From Rikenellaceae bacterium (GTDB lineage: Bacteria; Bacteroidota; Bacteroidia; Bacteroidales; Rikenellaceae): 64,000 nt of DNA. Shown here piece after piece: positions 51,818 through 60,710 of this stretch. The stretch lies in NCBI GenBank assembly GCA_015060005.1, contig SUZI01000001.1:496001-560000 (forward strand), read 5' to 3'. The notes under the pieces were generated by a model. It saw only the letters and a program-made list of their open reading frames with translations. It was not told the DNA's origin and did no database searches. Made by a program: the position numbers and the translations under genes. Position 1 is the stretch's first letter. Each line of letters starts with the position of its first letter.

Positions 51818-53968
51818 ATGAAACCTTTACGCTGGATTGCACTTGCAGCAATACTCATCGCTCTCGGTGGCGTGGTATCGGCTCAGGAGCAGACACCAAA
51901 GGAGCACCCTCTACTCACAAAGACAAAACAACTGATAAAAGAGGGTAAGCTCAAAGAGGCTGAAGAGGCATATCTGGAGTATTACAACCAATCGGGCAGA
52001 AACAACAGATATGTGGAGTCGGTACTCTACCCCGACCCCGCAAAGGGAAAGTATGTGGAGACAACAACAGCCGACGGTAAACGCTATGAGGGATATGTGA
52101 AAAATAATGTACCCAACGGCGAGGGATTACTCATATTTGCCGACAGCTCGTCGTATGACGGAGAGTTCCTCAACGGTAAGATGCACGGAATGGGACTCTA
52201 CAAATGGCCCAACGGAAGCTCATACTACGGCGAGTGGAAAGAGGATCAGATGGAGGGCGAAGGTTATATGAGCTACATAGGTCAGGCAGAGTACAACGGA
52301 GAGTGGAAGGCGGGTAAACGCCACGGATACGGAACACTGACTTTCGATATGGACCATCCGTTAGCAGGAGAGAGCTACGAGGGCTTTTTCGAGGCAGATA
52401 TGTTTCACGGCTCGGGAGTGTACTACTACCGCTCGGGTGCCACATACCAAGGTAGCTTCCGCTTTGGTCAGCGTGAAGGAGAGGGAACACTCTATTACAA
52501 CACCACACACAAATATGTCGGACAGTGGAAAGATAACGAGATGACACGCGGCACGATGTATTACTCGGATGGCGACCGCTACGAAGGAGAGTTCCGCAAC
52601 GAGAAATTCAACGGTGAGGGAACATACTTCTGGGCAGAAGGTCATCGTTTCGTAGGTCATTGGAAGAATGATAAACGCCACGGAAAAGGTACAGAGATTG
52701 AGAACACAGGACTCCGCTACGAAGGCGAGTGGATAGATGGTAAGAGGACCAACTTCGGAACACAATACTACTTGGAGGGCGACATATATACAGGCGAGTG
52801 GTCGGATGACCGTAAGATACACGGAAAAGGTACATATTACTGGGCTTCGGGCGACGTATACCAGGGCGACTGGGTGATGGGCGAGACACACGGACAGGGC
52901 ACATACATCTGGGCTTCGGGCGACAGATACTCGGGTAGCTGGGTAAACGGAATAAGAGAGGGACAAGGCGAGTACATATTTGCCAATGGCGACAGATACG
53001 TCGGTAACTTCTCGGGCGAGAAGCAGAACGGTAAGGGTGTATATTACTTTGCCAACGGCGAAAGATATAGCGGAGACTTTGTTGACGACCTCAAGCAGGG
53101 ACAAGGAACATACTACTGGACAAACGGCGACAAATATGTCGGCAGCTGGTCGAAGGATAAGCCTCACGGAAGCGGCGTAGTGTTAGAGAGTGATGGAAAG
53201 AGGTCGTCGGGAAGGTGGATTGATGGCGAGCCACAGGACCCTTGTATCATACATCACCCCGACGGAAGAGTTGAAGAGGGTAAGTGGACAAAAGGTAAAA
53301 ATCTTAATCAGAACATAGCCCTGTGGAGTAAAATAAAACGATACAATGGCTCGTTCAAAAATGGCACGGGCGAGGGTGAGATATTCTTCGAGGATGGCAC
53401 ATATTTCAAGGGTAAGTTAGTCGATTATATGCCGCAGGGAGAGTGCACGCTGATACACGGCGAGGAGAGTCTGACACCCGGCAGAGCATACTATGGAGAG
53501 TTTGAAAAAGGACTACTCAACGGCGAGGCTCAACTCATCTGTCCGCTCACGGGAACATACAAAGGTGAGTGGGTGAACGGAAAGAAGCAGGGACAGGGAG
53601 TATATGTCCTCACGAATGGTAGCCGCTACGAAGGTGAGTGGGTCAACGACAAGATGGAGGGCAACGGAGTATACTACTACTTCACCGGTGGTAAATATGA
53701 AGGTGAGTTCAGAGAAAACCTCAAGCACGGTAAAGGTCGCGAGACGGAGCCCGACGAGACAATAATAGAGGGTACGTGGGAGAATGGTAAGCTACACGGC
53801 GAGGTGAAGATACGTTTTGGACTCTTCAGCGAACAACGCGACGGATGGCTCACGGCGACATTTAACCACGGTAACCCACCTCAAACAGCTACATTCACGT
53901 CGGACGAGGATATAACATACAATGCCCGAATGACCGACAAGGGATGGCGAGTAGATAGAATTGAATAA
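51818..53968 (+). CDS. Secreted MORN-repeat protein
   Basis: 716 residues with a signal peptide (1-24, ending VSA). After a short helical segment (about 30-60) roughly 20-25 MORN repeats run from about residue 88 to 665, for example RYEGEWVNDKMEGNGVYYY and VYQGDWVMGETHGQG. Such repeats form an elongated beta-hairpin stack for protein or lipid contact. The repeats have diverged in protein and DNA, so this is not a recent tandem array. The end (about 670-716) is a separate beta segment. Location likely periplasm or outer membrane; partner unknown. Confidence 0.82.
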   Translation: MKPLRWIALAAILIALGGVVSAQEQTPKEHPLLTKTKQLIKEGKLKEAEEAYLEYYNQSGRNNRYVESVLYPDPAKGKYVETTTADGKRYEGYVKNNVPNGEGLLIFADSSSYDGEFLNGKMHGMGLYKWPNGSSYYGEWKEDQMEGEGYMSYIGQAEYNGEWKAGKRHGYGTLTFDMDHPLAGESYEGFFEADMFHGSGVYYYRSGATYQGSFRFGQREGEGTLYYNTTHKYVGQWKDNEMTRGTMYYSDGDRYEGEFRNEKFNGEGTYFWAEGHRFVGHWKNDKRHGKGTEIENTGLRYEGEWIDGKRTNFGTQYYLEGDIYTGEWSDDRKIHGKGTYYWASGDVYQGDWVMGETHGQGTYIWASGDRYSGSWVNGIREGQGEYIFANGDRYVGNFSGEKQNGKGVYYFANGERYSGDFVDDLKQGQGTYYWTNGDKYVGSWSKDKPHGSGVVLESDGKRSSGRWIDGEPQDPCIIHHPDGRVEEGKWTKGKNLNQNIALWSKIKRYNGSFKNGTGEGEIFFEDGTYFKGKLVDYMPQGECTLIHGEESLTPGRAYYGEFEKGLLNGEAQLICPLTGTYKGEWVNGKKQGQGVYVLTNGSRYEGEWVNDKMEGNGVYYYFTGGKYEGEFRENLKHGKGRETEPDETIIEGTWENGKLHGEVKIRFGLFSEQRDGWLTATFNHGNPPQTATFTSDEDITYNARMTDKGWRVDRIE

Positions 53969-53992
53969 ACAAAAAAACAACCAAGAATAGAT

Positions 53993-55150
53993 ATGGCAGA
54001 GAACAGAGTAACTCAAACGATAGCTTATGTCGGCGTGAACGACCACCTGACAGCAAACTTCGAGAATCAGTATCCTATACCACAGGGCATATCGTACAAC
54101 TCATATATCATATTTGATGAGAAGATAACGCTGATGGATAGCGTCGATGGCTCATTCACCGCAGAGTGGCTCGCAAATGTGGAGCGGACCCTCGAGGGTA
54201 AGACGCCTCACTACTTAGTGGTGCTGCATATGGAGCCCGACCACGCAGCGAGCATAGTGGCAGCAATGGAGCGTTATCCCGAGATGAGGGTGGTGGGCAA
54301 CAGCCGCACTTTCCAGATGATAGAGAACTTCTACCACAACAGCTTCGCAGAGCGTCGCACAGAGGTGAAGGATGGCGAGGAGCTATCGTTGGGAAACCAC
54401 ACGCTGAAGTTTATATTCGCACCAATGATACACTGGCCCGAGGTGATGGTGGCATACGAGCTATCGGAGAAGGTGCTCTTCTCGGCTGACGCCTTTGGTA
54501 AGTTCGGAGCGTTAGACGTGGAAGAGGAGTGGGAGTCGGAGGCTCGCCGATACTATTATAATATTGTAGGTAAATATGGAGCTAACGTGCAGACACTACT
54601 CAAAAAGGCGGCAGCACTCGAGATAGAGAAGATATGCGGATTGCACGGTCCTGTGCTGAGCGAAAATCTGGGATATTACATAGGAAAATATCAGCAGTGG
54701 AGCACGTACGAGGCAGAGGAGCAGGGAGTGGCTATCGTGGTGGCTTCGATATATGGTAACACGTTGAGTGCAGCCAAAGAGTTAGAGAAGGCTCTCACCG
54801 CAAATGGTACAAAATGTACGCTGATAGATATCACAAAGCAGGACCCATCGTACGCATTGGCGGAGTGCTTCCGCTACGACAAGGCGGTATTTGCAGCGGC
54901 GACATACGACGCAGCACTATTCCCCGTGATGGACTTTATGATGATGCGTCTATCGAGCAAAAACTACCAAAATCGTAAGGTGGCACTCATCGAGAATGGC
55001 TCGTGGGCACCGATGGCGGCAAAGCTGCTCCGAGGTAAGTTGGAGGCGATGAAGGCGATAGAGATTGTGGAGCCTGTCGTCGCGATACGCTCGGCAATGA
55101 GCGAAAAGAATCGCGAAGAGATAAAGGCACTTGCCGAAGTGCTGAAATAG
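53993..55150 (+). CDS. FprA-type flavodiiron protein (NO/O2 reductase)
   Basis: 385 residues. The lactamase-like domain carries the diiron site: HMEPDHAAS (His, Glu, Asp, His), MIHWPEVM (His), SADAFGKFG (Asp) and LHGPVL (His). The C-terminal flavodoxin domain begins VAIVVASIYGNTLSAAKELE. It reduces O2 to water or NO to N2O in anaerobes; the rubredoxin domain of some relatives is absent, so an external electron donor is needed. 24 bp after the MORN gene. Confidence 0.93.
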   Translation: MAENRVTQTIAYVGVNDHLTANFENQYPIPQGISYNSYIIFDEKITLMDSVDGSFTAEWLANVERTLEGKTPHYLVVLHMEPDHAASIVAAMERYPEMRVVGNSRTFQMIENFYHNSFAERRTEVKDGEELSLGNHTLKFIFAPMIHWPEVMVAYELSEKVLFSADAFGKFGALDVEEEWESEARRYYYNIVGKYGANVQTLLKKAAALEIEKICGLHGPVLSENLGYYIGKYQQWSTYEAEEQGVAIVVASIYGNTLSAAKELEKALTANGTKCTLIDITKQDPSYALAECFRYDKAVFAAATYDAALFPVMDFMMMRLSSKNYQNRKVALIENGSWAPMAAKLLRGKLEAMKAIEIVEPVVAIRSAMSEKNREEIKALAEVLK

Positions 55151-55151
55151 A

Positions 55152-55195
55152 CAAAGGGGCTGTCCAACGAGTGTGTTGCGACAGCCCCTCTTTTG
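55152..55195. terminator. Bidirectional terminator
   Basis: AAAGGGGCTGTC/GACAGCCCCT arms with flanking A and T; it serves the flavodiiron gene and the convergent LtaS-like gene. Confidence 0.85.
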
Positions 55196-55196
55196 T

Positions 55197-57155
55197 TTAG
55201 GGCTGGGTAACCAAATAATTCTTGGCGGCGATACGCTCACCGTAGCTCTGAATCATAGCCTTGAGCTCCCGCTCAATAGCCAAGACATCGACCTTGCCGA
55301 CAAGATTCTCTTCGCAGAGTTCATCCTCGCGGGCAAAGACACCAATGACACGCTGCTCATCGAAACGCACCATATAGTCGGCTGTGATAGCCTGGAAACA
55401 GCTGTTGTCATAATTAACCGACATAGCTTGTCGCTGCTCCGCAGCAAAGATATCACGTCCGAAAGCGAAATAGGGCTGCTCGTTACCCATCAAGCCCAGC
55501 AACGTAGGCATAATATCTATCTGCGAGACAACATCCGCACACTCGCCCTGCAAACCCGACTCGGGAGCATAGATAAAGCCGAAGGTGTGGTAGTCGCCAG
55601 GAGAGACCTTAGTCTTGGCGGCATACTTCTCGCTCGAGACGTGGTCGGCAACGAAGATAAAGACCGAATTGCGGAACCACTCCTCGCCACCATACTTTGA
55701 GAAGAACTTACGCAGAGCCTCATCGACATAGGCTACGCAACGATGGTTAGGCGTATAACCCTCGGGGAGATGTGCCGCATAACGCTCGGGGACAACGAAA
55801 GGATGGTGCGACGAGAGGGTGAAGATAGTAGAGAAGAATGGCGTAGGTTGCTCCGAGAGCACCTCGCCCATATAGTCGATAAACTCCTCATCCCAGATAC
55901 CCCAGAACTCATCGAAGTCATCGCTACCACGACGCTCGATATAGGTCTGGCGGCTATATAGATTCTCGATACCAGCCATACGTGCATAAGCACCAAAGCC
56001 CATAGAGCCGTGGTCGGAGCCACAGAAGAAGTGGGTGCCATAACCCTGTGAGGCTAAAATCTCGGGCAGAGCACACTGCTCGGCAACAGCCTGTGCCATA
56101 TTGGCAAAAGGCGACTTGAACGAGGGAATAGAGCTCCACACAGCCGGCAGAGCCTGGATGGAACGCTTACCATTGGCGTACATCTGCTTGAAGCAGTAGC
56201 CCTGCTGCATCAGAGAGTCCAAGAAAGGGGTAAAGCCCTGCTGCTCACTGCCCTCATACACCTCGGGGCAGAGGTATGCCGAGTGCTCGGCAGAGAAGCT
56301 CTCCATAATAAAGAGCACGACATTGCGTCCCTTGAGCGGTGCTACATCGCCCTCAGCTCGAGGCGTAGGGAAGTGCTCGGGAGAGTAAATCGTAGCGAGC
56401 TCCTCGTCGCTAAAATAGCTCGGATATTTATCGCCTGTGCTCATAGTACGGATGATGCAGAATGGATTGCTCAAAATGAGAGTCATCTTGGCAGGCGAGT
56501 CGCTATAAAGGGCGGCATTGGAGAGGGTGATAGGGCGTGTCATACGCGTGAAACCGCCACGTATACCACCAATAGCGAGTGCCACAGCAGCCAGGAAGAC
56601 CACTACCCCACTCACATAATACCACACACCGGCAAAGATAGGCTCGACCTTAAGACGACGGCGATAGCCAAACCACAGCAACGCAATAAGCATAGCACCC
56701 CACAGTGCCATAAGTGGATTCTCGACCAAGAAACGCACTAACAGCAGAGGTGTGTTGGCATTGTCGGCAAAGAAAATCTCCTCGGCATCGAAACGCTTCT
56801 GGGCATAGTGGTAGTAGACACCATCAGCCATATTGACAACCACGACAAGCAGCGAATTGACAATGAAGTAGTACCAGAAGAGGCTCTTCTGCCACCAGCC
56901 CCGCTCACGCCACCTCAAAGGCAACAAAGCAAAGAGGATGAAGGGAGCATTGATATAGAGCATAGAGACGGTGTCGAACTTGAGTGAGCCACAGAGCAAC
57001 GACCACCACTCGCCACCCTCGACAGAGCCGATAAGGTCGCTATTATAGATGAAAAAGGCAACACGCGTGAGCATAAGCACCACATAGACCAAAGCCAGGC
57101 GGTAGAGTGTCTGCAGAGTTGCCGAGTGGGATAGAAGACGTAGTTTGTTATTCAT
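55197..57155 (-). CDS. LTA synthase family sulfatase-type membrane protein
   Basis: 652 residues: five N-terminal membrane helices (about 15-200), then an alkaline-phosphatase-like periplasmic domain from about 270. NVVLFIMESFSAEHSAY contains the metal Glu and the nucleophile (Ser in place of the Thr of LtaS); FFCGSDHGSMGF and FIFVADHVS supply metal ligands. It probably transfers phosphoglycerol or phosphoethanolamine groups to envelope glycans or lipids; the acceptor is not evident. Its start overlaps the rlmH stop by eight bases. Confidence 0.85.
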   Translation of the reverse strand: MNNKLRLLSHSATLQTLYRLALVYVVLMLTRVAFFIYNSDLIGSVEGGEWWSLLCGSLKFDTVSMLYINAPFILFALLPLRWRERGWWQKSLFWYYFIVNSLLVVVVNMADGVYYHYAQKRFDAEEIFFADNANTPLLLVRFLVENPLMALWGAMLIALLWFGYRRRLKVEPIFAGVWYYVSGVVVFLAAVALAIGGIRGGFTRMTRPITLSNAALYSDSPAKMTLILSNPFCIIRTMSTGDKYPSYFSDEELATIYSPEHFPTPRAEGDVAPLKGRNVVLFIMESFSAEHSAYLCPEVYEGSEQQGFTPFLDSLMQQGYCFKQMYANGKRSIQALPAVWSSIPSFKSPFANMAQAVAEQCALPEILASQGYGTHFFCGSDHGSMGFGAYARMAGIENLYSRQTYIERRGSDDFDEFWGIWDEEFIDYMGEVLSEQPTPFFSTIFTLSSHHPFVVPERYAAHLPEGYTPNHRCVAYVDEALRKFFSKYGGEEWFRNSVFIFVADHVSSEKYAAKTKVSPGDYHTFGFIYAPESGLQGECADVVSQIDIMPTLLGLMGNEQPYFAFGRDIFAAEQRQAMSVNYDNSCFQAITADYMVRFDEQRVIGVFAREDELCEENLVGKVDVLAIERELKAMIQSYGERIAAKNYLVTQP

Positions 57156-57621
57156 GGTGATAAGGTTCGTTATTCAAAATAGTGAAAGCACGATAGAGCT
57201 GCTCGGCGAAGATAGCACGTACAATCTGATGCGAGAAGGTCATACGCGAGAGAGAAATCTTGTCGTTGGCACGAGCGTAGACCTCATCCGAGAAGCCATA
57301 AGGTCCGCCGATGACCAAGACTAAGCGTTTAGCTCCGCTCAACATACGTTTCTGCAACCAATCGGCATACTCCATAGAGGAGAATTGCTTGCCTCGCTCA
57401 TCCATCAGAACGAGGTAGTCGCCATCGGTAACATCCCGCAGGATAGCCTCACCCTCCAACTGTTTCTGGCGAGCAGGCGACATATTGCGAGTATTCTTCA
57501 CGTCGGCGAGAGTGATGACGGCAAAGCGACAATAGTGGCTCAGACGCTTGCTATACATCTCAACAAGCGACGCTACCTCACGCGAGTCGGTCTTGCCGAC
57601 AACAACCAAATCGATATTCAT
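57148..57621 (-). CDS. rlmH: 23S rRNA pseudouridine1915 N3-methyltransferase
   Basis: 157 residues, SPOUT fold. Methylates pseudouridine 1915 of 23S rRNA. LVLVIGGPYGFSDEV forms the SAM knot, and MTFSHQIVRAIFAEQLYRAFTIL and the terminal NEPYHHE are diagnostic. 13 bp after the GH2-like gene. Confidence 0.95.
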   Translation of the reverse strand: MNIDLVVVGKTDSREVASLVEMYSKRLSHYCRFAVITLADVKNTRNMSPARQKQLEGEAILRDVTDGDYLVLMDERGKQFSSMEYADWLQKRMLSGAKRLVLVIGGPYGFSDEVYARANDKISLSRMTFSHQIVRAIFAEQLYRAFTILNNEPYHHE

Positions 57622-57634
57622 ATTTCACAACACT

Positions 57635-58945
57635 TTACCAGCTCCACTTATCGCTATTCCACTCGCCATCGCTACCGAAATAGAAGACAGGGCGACGCTG
57701 CTCAACAGATTTCAGCCACTCGTAGGCTTTATAGAGGTTGTAACCGTTGCCCGTAGCATCACCAGCGAGAGAGAAGCCCACAACACACGTATGGTTGCGA
57801 GAGCGGTAGTACATCTTCTTGACACGCAGCAGGAACTCATCAGCCAACTGAGGGTCGTTGGCAGGCGTGCCACCCACAGAGCGATTGTCATCGGTCAGAG
57901 CCGAGAGAGCTGCCTGGTCGATGACCATAACACCCTCCCTATCGCACATATCGTAGAACCACTTGGGCTGAGGATATGGCAAGAGCAAGAGGCGGTTGCC
58001 CTGCTTCTTATGGGTGCGAAGACGCTCAAGAGCCACCTTCCTGTCGGTGGTAGCCTCATACATAACGGGCTTCGACGCAAGAGCCTTGCCGAAGCTAAAA
58101 AGCTTACCATCACGCCACTCCACATCGCTAAAGCCGACCTTCAGAGGGATATACTCCCACATCATACCGCTGCGTTTGATATAGAGCGTAAGGGTGTAGA
58201 GTGGGGCTTTCGTGCCATCCCACTTGAAGTTGTTGGTATGGTAGACGTATGGTGCTATGTTGACCGTATCTAACGCCCTGCCATCGAGGATAAACTCGCG
58301 AGAGTTAAGCTCGACAATCTTGCCCGATGGGTCATACAAATCGTAACCCACATTGATAGGCTCCTCGAAATTGAAGTCGTTAGCTAAGACCAAACGCATA
58401 TCCAACACACCGAACGAGCGAGTCGAATCGGGACGGAGCGTGATATCAAAATCACGGATGGAGAGGCGACGCTGGATGAAGAAATAGCTATTAGCGAAGA
58501 GCTTGTCGCTCTGAAACTTAACGCCTGCCATAAGGTGCGGCAGACGGCTCAGACGAAGACGCAGCACCACATCGTTAGCTCCCTGACGCAGATAGGGCGA
58601 GAGGAGCAAGTCGGTAGGGGTATAGAAATCCTCCTCGCAGACGACATCCACACCGTTGACCTGAAGGGTAAAGGCGGTGGCGACATTCTCTAAATGGAGG
58701 AAGATGTTATAGTCGTTCATAGCGGCATCGACATCGTAACGCTGAGCCCACACAAGTTCCTGCTCGCTCTGCGAGATGAGCTCGGGGGCGAAAGCCAAAT
58801 AGCCATTAGTGCCCTCACGCTTATCGGCAGCACCCGCCTCACGACGGTCATAGGTCAGAAACTCTGAACGAAATATACGCGACTGCTGTGCCCAGCCAAC
58901 AGAGGCGAGAAGCAGCGTTAAACTCAATAGAAAAATTCGTTTCAT
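57635..58945 (-). CDS. Truncated glycoside hydrolase family 2-like protein
   Basis: 436 residues with a signal peptide (1-19). The N-terminal sandwich (about 45-180), Ig-like domain (about 185-285) and first half of the catalytic barrel follow GH2 beta-galactosidases. VVGFSLAGDATGNGYN aligns with the acid/base motif W-S-L-G-N-E-x-G-N-G-Y-N but has Gly-Asp in place of Asn-Glu. The protein ends just after the equivalent of RPVQYE, so the nucleophile glutamate region is missing. Probably a sugar-binding pseudoenzyme or a decayed hydrolase. The reading frame is intact and the promoter is good, so it is expressed. Confidence 0.72.
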   Translation of the reverse strand: MKRIFLLSLTLLLASVGWAQQSRIFRSEFLTYDRREAGAADKREGTNGYLAFAPELISQSEQELVWAQRYDVDAAMNDYNIFLHLENVATAFTLQVNGVDVVCEEDFYTPTDLLLSPYLRQGANDVVLRLRLSRLPHLMAGVKFQSDKLFANSYFFIQRRLSIRDFDITLRPDSTRSFGVLDMRLVLANDFNFEEPINVGYDLYDPSGKIVELNSREFILDGRALDTVNIAPYVYHTNNFKWDGTKAPLYTLTLYIKRSGMMWEYIPLKVGFSDVEWRDGKLFSFGKALASKPVMYEATTDRKVALERLRTHKKQGNRLLLLPYPQPKWFYDMCDREGVMVIDQAALSALTDDNRSVGGTPANDPQLADEFLLRVKKMYYRSRNHTCVVGFSLAGDATGNGYNLYKAYEWLKSVEQRRPVFYFGSDGEWNSDKWSW

Positions 58946-59003
58946 AGCGAAAAATTTATCGTCTTACTCTTGGCGACTCACCTAAAAGGTGAATCATACA
59001 AGG

Positions 59004-59034
59004 CAAAGGTACTTTTTTTTTGACAATTTTCAAA
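59004..59034 (-). promoter_or_regulatory. Promoter of the GH2-like gene
   Basis: On the minus strand -7 TACCTTTG at 59011-59004 and -33 TTTG at 59034-59031 with a 19-bp spacer. It overlaps the asnS promoter. The leader holds a TCACCT/AGGTGA palindrome at 58978-58992. Confidence 0.65.
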
Positions 59035-59050
59035 TAATTGACTACCTTTG
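59019..59050 (+). promoter_or_regulatory. asnS promoter
   Basis: -33 TTTG at 59019-59022, 20-bp spacer, -7 TACCTTTG at 59043-59050; the leader is about 95 nt. Confidence 0.65.
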
Positions 59051-59151
59051 CTCTTTAGTAAAGCACTCGCCTCGGGACTACATCTCTCACAAAGAGGCAA
59101 AAGAGGCGACGTAGGCAAGCAACGACAACAAATAAAACGATAAGATAAAGT

Positions 59152-60540
59152 ATGAAAACTCAGAGAATTGCAGAGATTCTGAAAAGTGGTGCAGTGAACA
59201 CCGACATCGTAGTGAAAGGTTGGGTACGCACCAAGCGTGGCAACAAGAATGTGGCGTTCATAGCACTCAACGATGGCTCGTGTATGGCGAACATCCAAAT
59301 CGTTGTAGATTTGGCTGTAATACCAGAGGAGCAGCTCAAGGCGGTAACGACAGGTGCTTGTCTGCGTGTAGATGGTAAGTTGGTGGAGTCGCCAGCATCG
59401 GGACAGGGTGTCGAGGTACAAGCCGAGAAGATTGAGATTTACGGTACAGCAGACCCCGAGACATATCCTTTGCAGAAGAAGGGACACTCGTTGGAGTTCC
59501 TGCGTGATATAGCTTACCTGCGTCCACGAACAAACACATTTGGTGCGGTGTTGCGTATCCGCCACGCTATGGCGTATGCTATACACAAGTATTTCAACGA
59601 CAGAGGTTTCTACTATCTGCATACTCCACTCATCACAGGCTCGGACTGCGAGGGTGCAGGTGCGATGTTCAACGTAACAACACTCGACATCTCGAACCCA
59701 CCACGCACAGAAGAGGGCAAGGTAGATTACTCGCAGGACTTCTTCGGTAAGCCTTGTAACCTCACCGTATCGGGACAGTTGGAGGGTGAGTTGGGAGCTT
59801 TGTCGCTCGGTCAGATTTACACCTTCGGCCCTACATTCCGTGCAGAGCACTCGAACACACCTCGCCACTTGGCTGAGTTCTGGATGATTGAGCCAGAGAT
59901 GGCATTCTACGAGTTGGAGGATAATATGGAGCTGGCGGAGGACTTCCTCAAGTATCTTATTCAGTACGCATTGGACAACTGCCGCGAGGATTTGGAGTTC
60001 ATGAACAAGATGTGGGACAAGGAGCTTATCGAGCGACTGGAGTTTGTCCTGAAGAACGACTTTGTACGCTTGGACTACACCGAGGGTATCGAGATACTGA
60101 AGGCTTCGGGTCGCAAGTTCGAGTTCCCTTGCGAGTGGGGCTGCGACCTGCAGTCAGAGCACGAGCGTTACCTCGTAGAGGAGCACTTCAAGCGTCCTGT
60201 AATCCTGATTAACTATCCAAAGGAGATAAAGGCTTTCTATATGAAGCAGAACGAGGATGGCAAGACGGTACGTGCAATGGACGTATTGTTCCCAAAAATC
60301 GGCGAGATTATCGGCGGCTCGGAGCGTGAGGCAGATTATGGCAAGCTTACTGCAAGAGTAAATGAGCTCGGAATGAACGAGCAGGATGTGTGGTGGTATC
60401 TCGACACTCGCCGCTGGGGCTCAGCACCTCACTCGGGCTTCGGTCTGGGATTTGAGCGTCTGCTGCTCTTTGTAACGGGTATGGCGAACATTCGCGACGT
60501 GATACCTTTCCCACGTACACCAAACAACGCAGAGTTCTAA
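59152..60540 (+). CDS. asnS: Asparaginyl-tRNA synthetase
   Basis: Charges tRNA-Asn. 462 residues, class IIb. The N-terminal OB anticodon domain ([24 protein letters not shown]) is followed by the catalytic domain: motif 2 in [25 protein letters not shown] and motif 3 in [15 protein letters not shown]. The C-terminal [19 protein letters not shown] favours AsnS over AspS. Strong expression codons. Confidence 0.97.
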   Translation: MKTQRIAEILKSGAVNTDIVVKGWVRTKRGNKNVAFIALNDGSCMANIQIVVDLAVIPEEQLKAVTTGACLRVDGKLVESPASGQGVEVQAEKIEIYGTADPETYPLQKKGHSLEFLRDIAYLRPRTNTFGAVLRIRHAMAYAIHKYFNDRGFYYLHTPLITGSDCEGAGAMFNVTTLDISNPPRTEEGKVDYSQDFFGKPCNLTVSGQLEGELGALSLGQIYTFGPTFRAEHSNTPRHLAEFWMIEPEMAFYELEDNMELAEDFLKYLIQYALDNCREDLEFMNKMWDKELIERLEFVLKNDFVRLDYTEGIEILKASGRKFEFPCEWGCDLQSEHERYLVEEHFKRPVILINYPKEIKAFYMKQNEDGKTVRAMDVLFPKIGEIIGGSEREADYGKLTARVNELGMNEQDVWWYLDTRRWGSAPHSGFGLGFERLLLFVTGMANIRDVIPFPRTPNNAEF

Positions 60541-60551
60541 AAAAACGATAG

Positions 60552-60578
60552 GAACGCTATAATATTATTTTGGCGTTC
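60552..60578 (+). terminator. Hairpin after asnS
   Basis: GAACGC/GCGTTC stem with an A/T-rich 15-nt loop and no T-run; weak on its own. Confidence 0.4.
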
Positions 60579-60611
60579 TGAGCAGAAAGAAAAGGCTCTT
60601 TAACATCAAGC

Positions 60612-60645
60612 GGGGTGTCGTAACGCAAGTTGGGCACCCCTTTTT
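60612..60645 (+). terminator. Terminator between asnS and rpoN
   Basis: GGGGTG/CACCCC stem with a 17-nt loop and five T. Confidence 0.7.
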
Positions 60646-60710
60646 AGAAGACTACCCTACCCAAGAAGAGATCGGTCGATGGGAATATTAACAGCTAAAA
60701 GTAATTTGTA

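Noticed and set aside
50619..51851. 410-codon minus frame opposite the coiled-coil gene
   Set aside because: Leu/Tyr/Val-rich artefact of the heptad region; the + strand gene has promoter and start.
51818..53968. MORN gene as a recent DNA tandem repeat
   Set aside because: The repeats are diverged at base level; only protein motifs recur.
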